A stretch of 64,000 nucleotides of DNA, from NCBI RefSeq assembly GCF_024713975.1, contig NC_091096.1:1152501-1216500 (forward strand), in the 5' to 3' direction. This DNA comes from Paralichthys olivaceus. Its lineage: Eukaryota; Chordata; Actinopteri; Pleuronectiformes; Paralichthyidae. A program made the position numbers and the translations under genes. Positions 44,709 to 56,829 of this stretch are shown one piece after another (the first letter of the stretch is position 1; each line of letters starts with the position of its first letter). Under the pieces are notes generated by a model. It was not told the origin of the DNA. It ran no database searches and saw only the letters and a list, made by a program, of their open reading frames with translations.

Positions 44709-46905
44709 TTCATGCACGTACACCAGCTGGCAGGACACAAACTGAAACGCACCTCAGGGCGACGGATCCTCTTCCCCCATCGTGAGCCAATAAGCTCCTG
44801 TGGCGCGTGTTCCTGTAAACTCATCACGATGATTCTCAACGATGAAGTCAGTCTGAATAATGATTCACAGCTGATCCATGTTCGAGGGCGAACAGGCCTT
44901 TTGCTTCTTATGGAATCACACTGTCTCTGTGAGGGTGCGGTGGTTTAATGACAGAGCAAGTTACTTTTCATTATCGAGGACCTTTTTTATTCGTACGTTA
45001 AAATATTCCCTGTGTGATTATTTGAAGATGCTGTTTTTTTTTTTTTTACTTACACTCACATGATTCCTTTCTTAAACTTTTGCAAACTGAGGTTTTGACT
45101 TGTTGTATCTGGATGATAAAGATGGACGACATGATTGACAGCTTAGACTGACTCACCATTGGTGTATGTGTGTGTGTGTATGTGTGTGTGTGTGTGTGAG
45201 CGGGACGTTGATACCACAGCTCAATCAAAGTTTGAATCCGGGACGTTCTGGCTTCATTTCTGGAGAGTGGGAGAAAGTGGAGATGTGTCTTTATTCCTCA
45301 GACTGAGACACAGACTGGAAGTGGTTTTCATTTTATACAGTTTTTGCTTTTAAGAGAGAAGAAGTAAGATCTTATTTGTGACAGTTTAAAAAAAAAAAAT
45401 GTGTCAAGTGTGTATCATCGGGAAATCTTCTCTCCGTCTCCTCGAGTAATTTGTTCCCCTTCAAGTGAAAACCCACTGATAGAAAGTCCTGTCCTTGAGT
45501 GAACCGGGACACTGACTATGTCAAAATGTCTCCTGCGAGGAAACTTCATCGTCTGAATAAATATTTGAGTTTTACCAAATATACGTTACCGTGCCACACT
45601 GACTGATGGGGGGGGGGGACGAGCTGAAGCTCCATCTTCACTAGAAATCAGATAAAACCTTTTCTTGTCTCCTTGCGTCTTTCCTTCCTCCCTCACCCTC
45701 TCTCCTTCAGGCGGAGAATCCTTCTGGGGAAAACCTTTCAAGGACGAGTTTCGGCCCAATCTGTCCCACACCGGCAGGGGAATTCTCAGCATGGCAAACT
45801 CCGGTCCAAACACCAACAAGTCCCAGTTGTAAGAAGTGTTTCTTTAAAAACGTTGAACAGTCGCTCTTGTCCTAGAAACTGGTTTGGTTTCTTCTCTTCC
45901 TCTGTTCGATGTCTTTGTTGACGTCCCACAGGTGAATAAGAAGAGAACCGTGAAATTCTGTCAGAATGTCTTCCCATAGACGTACAGAGAAACCTTTTAC
46001 TGTGTTGTGGGATTTATCGTCCTCATCTATTATTTAACATCATCGTTTCACCACATTCAATTCATTTTTATTAACAGTGAACGATTAAAAAGGGGGTGGG
46101 GGGGTCGTACCTTTTTAACAGAATATAACAAAATGCGTACGCAGCTACAGGTCTGCTACTCTTTTCTTTTTTTAAATCTTATTTCTAACGATTTGTACTA
46201 ACGTTGCTTTTTGTTCTGTTTTTTTTTTCTCAGCTTCATCACATTCCGCTCGTGCATCTACCTCGACAGAAAGCACACAATCTTTGGAAGGTAAGCTTTT
46301 TATTTTTTTGTTGTTGTAGTAAGTAATTTAGATGTTTGAGAGGAGATCATCCTGACAGACGCTTGTTAAATCTTCTCCTCAGTCTCTCTGTCTCTTCCTC
46401 TCACATTATTTTTTAATACCTGTGGAGCTGCAGTCATGAGATAAAGAAGGAAGGTGGTGCTGTAGTTTTTGAGTAATCCTGCAGATAAACAAACAAACCA
46501 ACAGCGGTGAAGACGTCCTGCTGCAGGTAATGAAGCCAAAGGACTTAATATTGTGGAGCCACGACTTCAGTAGTTTGATTTAGACGCTCGCTGGTCTGCA
46601 GGCTGTTTAATCCACAATTAAGAAACGGAAATAAAGTGGTCTGACTTTTTATTGTAACTAGATTTGTGATGAAATAATATTTTACTTGGTGTGTGTGCAC
46701 ATTCACAATGTGGGGGGAGGGGGGGGTCTTTGTTTTGTATAATGCATGACTCCACTTGTAAAAAGCATTAATTTTGAGCCTGGTGCGTCTGAGTGAGTGA
46801 CAGTCGAGCTGATCCTCAGTTCAACAGAACTCCCTCTCATGTGAGATTTCCAGTGTGACTCTGCCAGGAGCAGTGAAAAATTTATCAGATGCTGAGTCTA
46901 AACTG

Positions 46906-46979
<74 letters not shown>

Positions 46980-49725
46980 ACGGCTTTCAACTGATTCTTC
47001 ACATGGTCAACGCTCTGAAAGCTTTTCTGCTTTAACCCAGTGCAGCTTTTCATGCTCTCCAGCCCGTGGTTGCCTTCAGGACCTTGTAAAGTTGGAGAAC
47101 CTGGTGTTCATCCTGTTGGTGCAAAAGACTTAAAGAATAGTCAGTGTATTTTATTTTGGTAGAATGAAAGGTGTCGTTGGCAGTGATGAACGAGTACTTT
47201 CCTCTGTATCTGCCGCTCCCCTCGTGTTTCTCTTTGCTTCAGCTCATTGTTTTGCTCTCAGCCCACATCTCTACTATTTTGGTTCACTCTCGTCTCACAG
47301 CTTCCATCGTGTCTTTTTTTTTTTTGGTCCCAGCTGTTTGCAGTCTAAAGACAGACGCAGTCAGAGAGCAGCTGGACAACACAGTGCAGCATTTAGCAGC
47401 TGAAGAGACCGATGCTAACTCAGGCGTCGGTAGAGACTAAAAACTGAGCTGGAAGAGGCTGAATATTGGTCTCCAGGGGTTTTCAGACAGCGGGGGACTC
47501 TGCTGTGGCCACCACTCAGCAGTGATGGTGTTTGAATCAGTGGCAGCATCCATCCAGTGTAACGTCCCGACAGGAGCTGATTTTTATCTTGTGGGCACAA
47601 GATATTAACTTGAATCATTTGCTGCACATAAACTAATTTGTTCCCACACAGTCGTTATCTAGTGGCAAGAAGTTCAGATATTTATCCTGTGGGAACAAGT
47701 TAATATCCTGTGGACACCTGTCGACTTTAGGGACTAGTATCATTAAACTTGGATTTCTTTGCTCAGACTTGATAATGATCTGTTTCCCATCTTGGCTCGG
47801 TTACTTTTTCGAACTGGGACACAAATGCAGTGCCTGGTTTTATTTTGCACAGATGTTAAAAATGGGTTCTGCACTTTTGAGCGTTCGTCCATCTGGAGGT
47901 TCTGTGACCCAAATCCAACTATAGTACCTTTGGTCAACGAGGTTCTATCATGAATTATTGCCGCCATGTTCAATTCCCTGAGTTATGAGATCCTGTCACA
48001 CACGTCTACAATCTGCAGTTTGGTGTTTGAGCAGCTTAGAAACTTTCCGTCTGAACGTCCTGGCTTGTGTTTCCTCTTCTCACCTTTACACACGTTATCT
48101 CAGGCTCCTGCACACTTTTAAACACAGAACCATTGTCCGTCTGAACAGGAAGTCGGGTTTAAGTTCTCCCTCCCTCCTCCGGTGGAAGGTCGGCCGCAGG
48201 GTCGACTGCAGTTCGGCGGCCCTGTAATGGAGATGGATTTAGTGTCTGGCTAAAGGGCACTTCACCAGCCTGAGTGATGTCACATCTTCATAAAGGTTAT
48301 GTAATTTCGAATTGGGAAAAATAAAAAGCTGCATTCGCTTCGGTGGCCGTTCCCTCGGCGGGTCTGTTCTGTCGATCCATTAATTAAGGCAAAGTTAAAA
48401 AGGTAACGTTCACAGCTTCTTCTTTAAAGTCGACACGGACGTTTCCGTTCTCGGGTTAAAATGTGCGTCAGTAGATTCAATCAGCTGCAGCTAATTAAAG
48501 GTAACGGTGTAACGGCTCCACTGAAACCTAAGCTTGTTGGTTGTAGCTCCTCGCCGCCGCTGACTCGCCTCAAAAACATACATCACCGTGTTACATCACT
48601 GTTACATCACCGTGTTACATCACCGTGTTACATCAACCCTACGACTGCAGGTGAACTGTGGTAACGATCAGCTGACGAGAGTCTGAGCTCATTAGACTCA
48701 TAGTTGTGAACGAGGGACTCGATTACATGGATCAAGAAGTTTGTGGGTTTAGTAATTAATCAATTAACATTTATCACGTGTGTTTCAGGTTGTGAAATTC
48801 AATGAGGCTAAATGAAAGAATCTTGAAGAGTCTTGATTGACCGTCATTAAAGTGTATTTCTGTCTTCTCATATTTCTTCTCTTGATCTTTCTCTTCTAGT
48901 TATTTACAGTGAAATCTACTCAGTGAGATTCTGTGGAGGATTTGAGAGGATTCAGATTTGATTCTAGATTTGGATTCAGTAAAATATTGGTTTGGTTTAA
49001 CTTGAGCTGGGAACCCGGGCCTCTCTTCTTCTTCTTCTTCTTCTTCTCCTTCTCTCGATGAAAATGGTAGAACATGAAGGATGTGTCTGCCTTTGCAGGG
49101 TTGTTGGGGGGTTTGAGACCCTCACAGCGATGGAGAATGTGGAGAGTGATCCCAAAACCGACAAACCAAAGGTGAGAGTCAGAGATGGATTGGGAACGTT
49201 AACAGGAGCTGAGAGCTCAAGACTCAGTCACAGTCGTCTGCTCTCCAGCTTCTACATGACTCTGCCTCTGTGTTCCAGTCGGAGATCAAGCTCATCAGTG
49301 CGACGGTGTTCGTGGACCCGTACGAAGAGGCCGACGCCGAGGTACGTGTCTGACTCTTCACATCCGTGAACAGTTCTGAATCAATGATGGAATAGTTTTA
49401 TCCACATCTGGACAGAGTCAGACTGAAGAGTCACAGACAAACTATTAATGCCACTGGAGGTCTGACTGTCTGAGTGGACGGGAAAAACTTTATGGAAACT
49501 TTGTCTGTAGTGTTACTGTTAATCGTTTAAAATAGCTGCGTCATGATTTGTTGGGTGACTAATCAGTTCATCCTGATCCTCAGATCGCAGCAGAGCGAGA
49601 GAAGGAGCTGCAGAGGCAGGAGGAGGAGAAGCAGCAGGTCTCCCTGAAGAAAACCAAGGAGGAGGAGGCGCCAAAGACCTTCAAGGAGGGTGTGGGGAAA
49701 TACATCAACCCTTCCACAGCGTAAG

Positions 49726-49766
<41 letters not shown>

Positions 49767-50345
49767 CTGCACTAGATGTTTCCTCCGTTAGTGGCTGGAT
49801 GAAACAAATGGATGATTGAACATTATAGTTACACAGGATGAGCGGAGGCATGAAGTTCTGAATCATCAGTTATAGAGAAGATTACCTTCTTTCCTCTTGA
49901 GGATAATTCAGGTACGTTTTATTGGATTTGGGGTTTTTGTAGGATGGTTCATGTTCATGTTTCATGTTTGTAGGATGTGAAGAGAGGTTTCTTCATTGAA
50001 TTCAGCCGCACGGGGCTTCTATGATGGTTCATGGTAGAAAGAGTTTGTGTTGGAAGACGTTTTTTCTTCAGAATGAAAACCTCTTGTCCTCTTGTTGCTG
50101 CCGTCTCATCCTGTTCAGAGCACGTCAGGATAAACGCTTCCAGTGAAGGAACGTGTGTGTGTGTGTGAGCAGTGAGCAGGTGGTGACATACGAAGATTCA
50201 TCTTCCTCAGTGTTGATCTTCTGGTTCTTGCTGTTTCAGAAAACGTCCGGCAGCTGAATGTGACAGCGGACCGTCCACCAGCGGAGCGGCTGCACCCAAG
50301 AAGTCCAAAGGCAAGACGAGTCTCGGAGACTTCAGCTCCTGGTAG
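31441..50345 (+). CDS. ppil2: PPIL2 (CYC4/Cyp60), U-box plus cyclophilin-like protein, 20 coding exons
   Basis: Exons: 31441-31472, 31667-31716, 32075-32120, 32288-32350, 32462-32513, 32932-32983, 33318-33409, 33704-33793, 33898-33973, 34466-34626, 37555-37630, 38555-38661, 41414-41503, 43141-43174, 45711-45828, 46234-46290, 49099-49171, 49279-49341, 49584-49720, 50240-50345. They total 1575 bp, 524 residues plus stop, close to human (520). The start [14 protein letters not shown] is the family start. The U-box region covers about residues 35-108 ([38 protein letters not shown]). The cyclophilin domain starts at [20 protein letters not shown] (about 277). It keeps Arg323, Phe328, Met329, Gln331 and His394, with Tyr389 where cyclophilin A has Trp121, as in PPIL2 generally. 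The tail is a charged Glu/Lys segment, [11 protein letters not shown], then DFSSW. Family role: nuclear, spliceosome-associated, ubiquitin-ligase type. The intron after 37630 begins GC rather than GT. Confidence 0.95.
31590..31650. repeat. Short tandem repeat, about 10-bp unit (CATGTATTC)
   Basis: ATGTATTCC(C) is repeated about six times in ppil2 intron 1, ending some 15 bases before the exon 2 acceptor at 31666. Confidence 0.8.
34640..37554. other. ppil2 intron 10, no other gene seen
   Basis: About 2.9 kb of AT-rich sequence. Open frames at 35654, 36703-36994 and 36921-37109 show no recognisable protein family. Confidence 0.55.
37898..38342. mobile_element. Non-autonomous DNA-transposon remnant in ppil2 intron 11
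   Basis: Contains the common fish repeat text TTTGATGGGGTTGAGGTCAG, GGGCTCTGTGTGGGTCAAG, CCTGCTTTGTGCACTGGGAC and the right end CCAATACTTATGTCCATATG. There is an internal three-copy GGTTGAGGTCAG tandem at about 38078-38113. The left end is not well defined. Open frames here are repeat translations. Confidence 0.65.
38662..41369. other. ppil2 intron 12, no other gene seen
   Basis: Includes a (CTC)n run at about 39015-39048, a C-homopolymer at 39984-39997 and G-runs at 40657-40672. No exon-like frame recognised. Confidence 0.55.
41370..41408. repeat. (CT)n microsatellite forming the polypyrimidine tract of ppil2 exon 13
   Basis: About 19 CT units end five bases before the acceptor AG at 41412-41413. 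Confidence 0.95.
41504..43140. other. ppil2 intron 13, nothing recognised
   Basis: AT-rich, with a short A-run at about 41655. No gene-like content. Confidence 0.55.
43175..45710. other. ppil2 intron 14 with several simple repeats
   Basis: (TC)n at about 44470-44496, (AC)n at 44667-44704, a TG-rich run at 45165-45199 and a G-run at 45608-45619. A fragment of the MITE end is at about 45117-45137. Confidence 0.6.
44667..44704. repeat. (AC)n microsatellite
   Basis: About 19 uninterrupted units in ppil2 intron 14. Confidence 0.95.
46291..49098. other. ppil2 intron 16, no other gene seen
   Basis: Dominated by unique AT-rich sequence plus (CT)n at 46909-46977 and a TTC run near 49025-49046. A short direct repeat (GTTACATCAC three to four times) sits at about 48588-48632. 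Confidence 0.55.
46909..46977. repeat. (CT)n microsatellite
   Basis: About 34 uninterrupted CT units, the longest in the window. Confidence 0.95.
49728..49760. repeat. (AC)n microsatellite at the donor of ppil2 exon 19
   Basis: Starts seven bases after the GT of the splice donor (GTAAGA) at 49721. Confidence 0.95.
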
Positions 50346-50444
50346 CAGCGACACTCCGTTCTGTATTTTATGAATGAGTCTCATTCACACCTACACGTCT
50401 GTTATTGTTCATCTCTCAGTTTTTGGCGTCTTGTGAAAGTTTAG

Positions 50445-50450
50445 ATTAAA
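50445..50450 (+). terminator. ppil2: Polyadenylation signal of ppil2
   Basis: ATTAAA 100 bases after the stop codon; a T-rich stretch follows within 30 bases. Confidence 0.6.
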
Positions 50451-50479
50451 GCTACGTTTTTATCAAAGACGGTGTGTTA

Positions 50480-53400
50480 CTTTTTATTCTGTCACATCCT
50501 GTTTGTGCACGGAGCAGCAGCTCAACACTGCTCAGCAAGAAGTAATTTATATTATCACCGAGACCATCTGATCAATATTCGAGATCGATCTCTTCGGTTG
50601 TGGGAAGTTTAATCAATGTCGGTGCAGGACGATCTCCTCAGTGAACATGAGGAACACCCGAGGAGGGAAGGAGAGGGAGAGAGAGAGAGAGAGAGAGAGA
50701 GGAAGGAGGGTTCACGCTCTGGTTAGAGAACGACGCCATCGCAGCCCCCAGCTCTGTTGATGGTTCTGCTCGTCACGTGTCTATAATCCTTCAGCTCCAG
50801 GTAAAGATCGGATCAGAGTCAAGGTTGGCCACACATAAAAAATTCATCTGGAGCTCGGTCACTTTATGTCCACAGTGGACGTCTGGTTATTTTAGGACAC
50901 GCTCAGATTCTCCTCACTCAACGAAAACCTTCTAAAAGTGTCTGAAACTGAAGAGAAGAGTTTCTGAGGAGCTCCTCTCACATCACCGTCACATTCAAGA
51001 AGACAATCAAGTTGGAATATTATGAGAATAAAGTTGTAATTTACCAAGAATCAAATCTTAGCATTATGAAAATACACTAAAATCATAATATTTGGCTGAA
51101 GTTTTAACTTAACAAGAAGATTAAAGTTTTAATTTAATGATAAAAAGAGTAAAAAGAACCGATCATTGCTCTGTTGCAGTTTAAAGTTTCCGACCCTCGA
51201 GTGTCATTAAGATCTAAAATGGCCGCTGTTGTGTGGGATGACTCCTCGTGGCTCAGGAGCAACGGTGGAACCTCGATCACACTCTTGTGTCACATTATCT
51301 ATAATCCATCAGATGCTCGGTTGCAGCTCTAAGTCTTTTTTTTTTTTTTTTTTAACTCTGCAGCAGTTTGTCAGGGTTTTTATTTTTTCTTCTCCGCAGC
51401 CTGAGTGAGGTGAAGCTGCGTGAACACCAGAGGTGAGAGATGAAGTCTGCGTCCTTCAAAACCGAAGCTACACGATTTTGCTCTTCACACGCGAGCGGAG
51501 CGCGAGTCGTTTGTTTTGTCTCGGAGGCGGAAGATGAATTCCAGCCGACGCTTCCTCACTGAAGTCGCTAATTCAATGAATAATTGATGTCTGGTGGTTT
51601 TGGACGGTGATTTGAAACTGGAGTCAAGTGTAACTTTAGACGTGAAGTCGTTCACATAATGTAAAGACACAGTGTCACTAGGTTTACCTGCACAGTGCAG
51701 TGTTCAGTACAACTGACCTGTAATATACAGATACTTGATATATACGTACAGATACTTTAAGGTTTTGTAGGTTTTCTCGGGATCAAGTAATTTAAGTGTT
51801 AAATTCTCTTGATGAATGTTTGAATCAGATCCTGGCAGAGTTTTTTGGAGGCCCAAAGTTTCCAGTGTAATAAATAAATCGGCTGATGTGTATTTAAATG
51901 TGCGTTTGATAAATATTAAATACTTATACTTATAAAATTGGCAGTGAGAGTTTGAGCAATTCTAAACTTGAGACGTGCACTGAACTCCACATCATCTCCC
52001 GACACGCTCAGAAGGAGCTGATGAAGTTATAATGTTTTCTGGTGTTGATGCTTCAGAATTCTTCCTCGTCATCAGTGAGTCATCTTCCTCCAGCCGCTAC
52101 AACCCGTCTCCTCCTCCTCCTCCTCATCAAACATCTTCTTCCTTCAATCCCAGAGAAACGATGAGAGTCAACTCTTCTCGGCTCAACCTATCCCAGAATT
52201 CATTGGAACTACTTTTGGACTGAGAGACCCCTCGAGGCCAAAGTTACATATCGTCTGTTTTCAGTCATCAAATCTGACCAAAACACAAAATCACCAAAAC
52301 ACAACATAGAAGAAAGACGTGTTGAACCGAAGCGTGTGAGAAGTTCAGTCTCACGGCCTCTGAGGGACAAACCGTCAACTCGTCTTCAGGCCTGTTTGTG
52401 TGTCCTCTCCTCAAAATTACAACCATCAGCTGTTTTCATTTCTCCATCCTTTTTATAGTTTCACTGAGATTCGTCTGAAAGTAATGGAGATCACTTGTTA
52501 CTTGTTAAGACGGGAAGTGAATCAGAGGAAGGTAATCCGTGACGCTCCCTTCCTCTGCGCACCGCGCCGAGGGCAGAGGGTTTATTTGAGCCGCAGCGTT
52601 TTAATCTAAAACATTTATGATGTGACACAGTCCAGAGAGAGTTGTTGAAGCCACAGAAACTCTCCCCGATCAGAACAGCTCCCCCACTCTCACTCCGCTG
52701 GATTACGAGCTCGTCTGAGCGTTTGCAGACGCAGTTAAAAGCTTTTTTCTGACTTTCCTAATCTGATTACGACACAAACGCTGTATTAATTCTGCTAATA
52801 TGAAGTTATATTTGTGATGAAAGCTTTTCGTGAAAGGGATTAAAGACTCATCACAGACTCACGAAACCACCGGGTCTAAGAAGCCAAATGGTGAATTCAG
52901 CTTTATTGTTTTTTATACGTAGAGAAAATGTCCCAAAATGATACGGGCAAATTTAGAAATATTTATATATATATAAAATATTTATTTTGAAGATTATATA
53001 TATATATTTATATATATTTATACACACAATCTTTGTTTATTTTGAAGATTTGTGAATTCTGGTCGGCAGTTCGTTCAACAGTTCAGTGAATCATTCAACT
53101 CAAAGCTCGAACCACACGTGAAAACTGATAAAGAAAATTCCTTTTGGGAAAAACTATGAAATCTTCCGTGCAGATAAACCAGAGAGGATGAACACAACGT
53201 TCTGTTTATAAAAGCTCTGCACACACAGACAATAACAAGTGACAGAAGAGTAGAAGAAGAGTTTGAGGACGAGGAAGACAAGAGACACAACTTTAGACAA
53301 ACGTTTACAACATTATATAATACAGGAGTTTACAGTAAAGTTGTAACTGAAGCAGAAGAATAGAATAGAAGCAGACGGACAGGAAGTGTTAAAGGTAAAG

Positions 53401-53675
53401 AACTCGTTAAAACGCTGAAGATGCTTCAAAGGTGATTTGACATCAGACTCCAGGAGATCACAGGACCATGATGCAGCAGTGAAATCAGAAAGAGACGAGA
53501 GACGAGGCACGAGAAAACAAATGGAAATGTCTCCACTTGCACGTCGTGGTTTCAGAGACGTCTCCTCTCGTCATCACCAGCATCCACTGGATTTCATTCT
53601 CTCCTGCTGTTGTCACGGGAAGTTCAGATGTTTTCACTTGTTCTGATAAGTCGCCTCGTCTTTTTGAAAACTTTT
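50480..53675. other. Intergenic, no gene found
   Basis: (GA)n at about 50676-50701, a T-run at 51337-51353 and TA-rich sequence at 52965-53020. Short open frames are unremarkable. Confidence 0.55.
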
Positions 53676-53840
53676 AGTTTTAGTTTGAAAAGTCTGAGGA
53701 GTTTTAGTTTGAAAAGTCTGAAAAGTCTGAGGAGTTTTAGTTTGAAAAGTCTGAGGAGTTTTAGTTTGAAAAGTCTGAGGAGTTTTAGTTTGAAAAGTCT
53801 GAGGAGTTTTAGTTTGAAAAGTCTGAGGAGTTTTAGTTTG
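53676..53840. repeat. 24-bp minisatellite, about 6-7 units
   Basis: The unit GAGTTTTAGTTTGAAAAGTC plus TGAG is repeated, with one 12-bp partial insertion (AAAAGTCTG doubled). Because 24 is a multiple of three, open frames run through it on both strands (SLKSLRSF / QTKTPQTF). These are not genes. Confidence 0.9.
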
Positions 53841-53954
53841 GACGAGCAGAAACACGATGTTTGGAAACGATGACGTAGACGCTCGACTGCTCGCTGTTTG
53901 GATTCGAAGAAGAAGAAGAGGAAACAAGAGGACGTTCATTTGGTGCATTTGAAC

Positions 53955-54072
53955 TAGTGTGAAGTACTGTAGTACTGTGTAGTACTGTGGAGTACTTTGG
54001 AGTACTGTGGATTACTGTGGAGTGCTGCAGTAATGTGGAGTACTGTGGAATACTGCGGAGTACTGTGTGTTT
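53955..54072. repeat. Degenerate minisatellite with core AGTACTGTGG
   Basis: AGTACTGTGG and variants recur at about 10-12 bp spacing roughly ten times. Confidence 0.85.
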
Positions 54073-54578
54073 CCGGTAAGTGACAGTAAAGTACAGTAAA
54101 GTTTAAATCATTATATTCAAATCTGTTTTTTCAGTCCTGTGATATTTTCCAGCTCTGTTCCAAACTCCGCCCTGACTCCTCCCCCACCGTGACGAGCCTC
54201 TGGGGGGGGGGTTCATCAGCTGACGTCCTCTCACCTGCGTCCTCCAGAGACACGACGGCTCACGTGACCGTCCGTCCCCTGGAGTCGGTGCGTCAGCAGA
54301 TCTCTGAGTACTGTGGCAGATGCGGAGCCGTAACCATGGCGACAGTGGATGCTGTGTGGGCAGAGTCTGAATGAGGATGACATCACTCAGGGAGACGGGA
54401 GAAAAACAACGTCTCCCTCAGTTCCTGTTTTTCTGTCTGCGACGAACAACAACTCACGTTTTCCAGAATCTGATGGACGAGTTCGATTTGTCGACAGGAA
54501 CGAACGAGGCCACGACCGAAGCTGGTTTGTTTAAAAAAAAAAAGGTTTAAAGAGAAACGACAGCTTTGATCATAAAAT

Positions 54579-54670
54579 GTAAATAAATAAATAAATAAAT
54601 AAATCAGTTGTTATTGATATAACACTGATTATTATTATTATTATTATTATAATTATTATTATTTTTATCA
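54579..54670. repeat. (AAAT)n and (ATT)n simple repeats
   Basis: (AAAT)n at about 54579-54604 and (ATT)n at about 54628-54664. Confidence 0.9.
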
Positions 54671-54954
54671 TCGAAGCAACAACACCATCAAGTCAAATCA
54701 AAGATTAGATGGATGAAGATTTAAACAAATGAAGAATGAATTCAAAACAAATTAACGTCAAGAAGAGAAATAATTGAGAAGTATTTTAAAAAAAGATATA
54801 AAATATTTATGTTTATATAAACGTCTTAAGGTTTGATGAAGTTTACAGAATAAAACGGTTTCATCACAGTTTGAAACTGGTTTCACTTCTGTTGTTGTTT
54901 TAACATCGTGTTCGACCACAGAGAGAAGCTGTTGTTTTGATGCTGTGAACCCCC

Positions 54955-55030
54955 CCATCTCCCCCGTCCTCTCTCCTCTCCTCCTCTCTCTCCTCTCCTC
55001 TCTCTCCTCTCCTCTCCTCTCCTCCCTCAG
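54955..55030. repeat. CTCTC-rich pyrimidine tract
   Basis: Repeated CCTCTCTCCTCTCCTC words over about 70 bp. Confidence 0.85.
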
Positions 55031-55134
55031 TCTGTGACTCACCCCTCATGATGACCAGCTCCTCCCTGATGACATCAAACCTCCTGAAATAGCTGCAGCA
55101 TCGAGGAAGCTTCCAGCTCAGGCTTCACTTCCAT

Positions 55135-55275
55135 CTGAGAGGGGAGGAAGGAGGGAGGAGGGAGGAATGAGGAGGAAGGAGCCAGGAGCCATGGGTGAGG
55201 AGGAAAGAGTGAGGAGGGAGGAACGAGGAGGAAGGAGCCAGGAGCCATGGGTGAGGAGGAAGGAGGAGGAGGCTG
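55135..55275. repeat. Purine-rich tandem duplication, 56-bp period
   Basis: GAGGAAGGAGCCAGGAGCCA followed by TGGGTGAGGAGGA occurs at about 55172 and again at about 55228, within GGA-rich sequence. Confidence 0.85.
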
Positions 55276-55439
55276 GAAAAGAAAAGCGAGACAGAGGAGA
55301 TGATGAAGTGACGGAGCAACAAGTCGGTGAAGGTCACATCCTGTTTCAGATCAGAAATCACAGTCTCTCCAGACTTGTTGAAAACTAATTCACACACTCG
55401 TCTTCTCTGCTCTTTAAGAGTATTCAAAGTATTCCTACT

Positions 55440-55522
55440 AACACAGTACTACTACTACCACAGTACTACTCCTACTACCACAGTACTACTACTACTACCA
55501 CAGTACTACTACTACCACAGTA
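55440..55522. repeat. Minisatellite with core CCACAGTACT
   Basis: ACCACAGTACTACTACT units are repeated four to five times. The core is the reverse complement of the array at 53955-54072. Confidence 0.85.
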
Positions 55523-55709
55523 CAACAATCCTGTACTTAAGGTTTTACTTTGACCTCCATGTGTTTCCTTGTGAACGTGATCTCACAGAACATCTTGAGC
55601 AGAATCGTGTTTATCTGAGGTTTTTCACTTTTTGATCAGTTTTCACTGAAGATGATTTTAAATAAAAACATGTCGTTACATCCAGAGGAAGTAGATTCTA
55701 GAAAACTGA

Positions 55710-55714
55710 GTGTG

Positions 55715-55755
<41 letters not shown>
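55710..55755. repeat. (TG)n microsatellite
   Basis: About 22 units with one TTTG interruption, followed by TTTGTGTCTC-rich sequence to about 56000. Confidence 0.9.
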
Positions 55756-56476
55756 TCTTCATGGTGGTGGAGATCTATTCTGTGTTGTTTTGTGTTTGTG
55801 TTCATTTTCTGTTTTGCAGAACTTGTGGTTTGTTTGATGTCTTCACTTTGTGTCTCTCTCTCATAATTGTGTGTCTCTGTCTCTTCACTTTGTGTCTCCT
55901 TGTGGTCAGTTTGTGTTTGTTTGTCCTGTTTTTCTCTCTGTGGTTTTTTTTATGTCTTTTCTCTTCATTAAGTCTTTTTCTTGTCTGCTCATTGTCTCGT
56001 CTGTTTTCTAGTCTTGCGTCTCTTTGTGGTTGTATTTTTATCTCCCACCGTGTAAAACTGATTATTTACATTGTGTTTATCAGTGATAATGGATTAATCA
56101 GACACTAAAATAAGATGAGTCTTTCATTTTAGTCTGAAGCTGAAGTGATGACTGTGAGAGAGAGAGAGGGAGGGAGATAAATCTGACGGCTGCTTGAAGA
56201 CGAGCCAACTCCTCAAGGCCGTGAAAACATGAAGCTGTGTGGGCTTCAGCATCACCATCATCTACTGCCATGGCAACGCCAGACCATCAAACTCTGAGGT
56301 CTGATTGGCCGAGCTGCAGCGTCTCTGATGATTTCATTTATCTTTATTTACAGATGTTTCATCATCACGTTCCCTCGTCTCCGAGCTTCTACAACAGAGA
56401 GACGAGCGTCCCACAGACACATGAACAGGTGGATCATAATGAACTGATTTTGTTTGTCTGCTCGTTGACCCCTGCA

Positions 56477-56511
56477 GTCACACACACACACACGCACGCA
56501 CACACGCACAT

Positions 56512-56547
<36 letters not shown>
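56477..56547. repeat. (CA)n microsatellite with CG interruptions
   Basis: CA units broken by GCACGCAC and ATGC over about 70 bp. Confidence 0.9.
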
Positions 56548-56549
<2 letters not shown>

Positions 56550-56829
56550 TGAGACGCTCTGAGATTCACTCGTCGTCTCTGAGCAACATTTTCATCAGGT
56601 GAGAGAAAAATATTTGTTTTTGTCTCTGACTCGAAACACACAAACTTTATTCGTACGTCATAAACATGTGAGCGCTCAAGTATCATATCGGCACCAGGAT
56701 CATTTCTTTTGAGTCGCAGGTCCATCCTATAATAATAATAATAATAATAACAATAAGATAATATAATTATATAATAATCATAACATCGGCACTGTAACAT
56801 TATTTTTAGCCTTAATCCAAACAAGTCCA

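Noticed and set aside
55125-55427. 100-codon minus-strand frame (LLPPHPWLLAP)
   Set aside because: Translation of the 56-bp tandem purine repeat.
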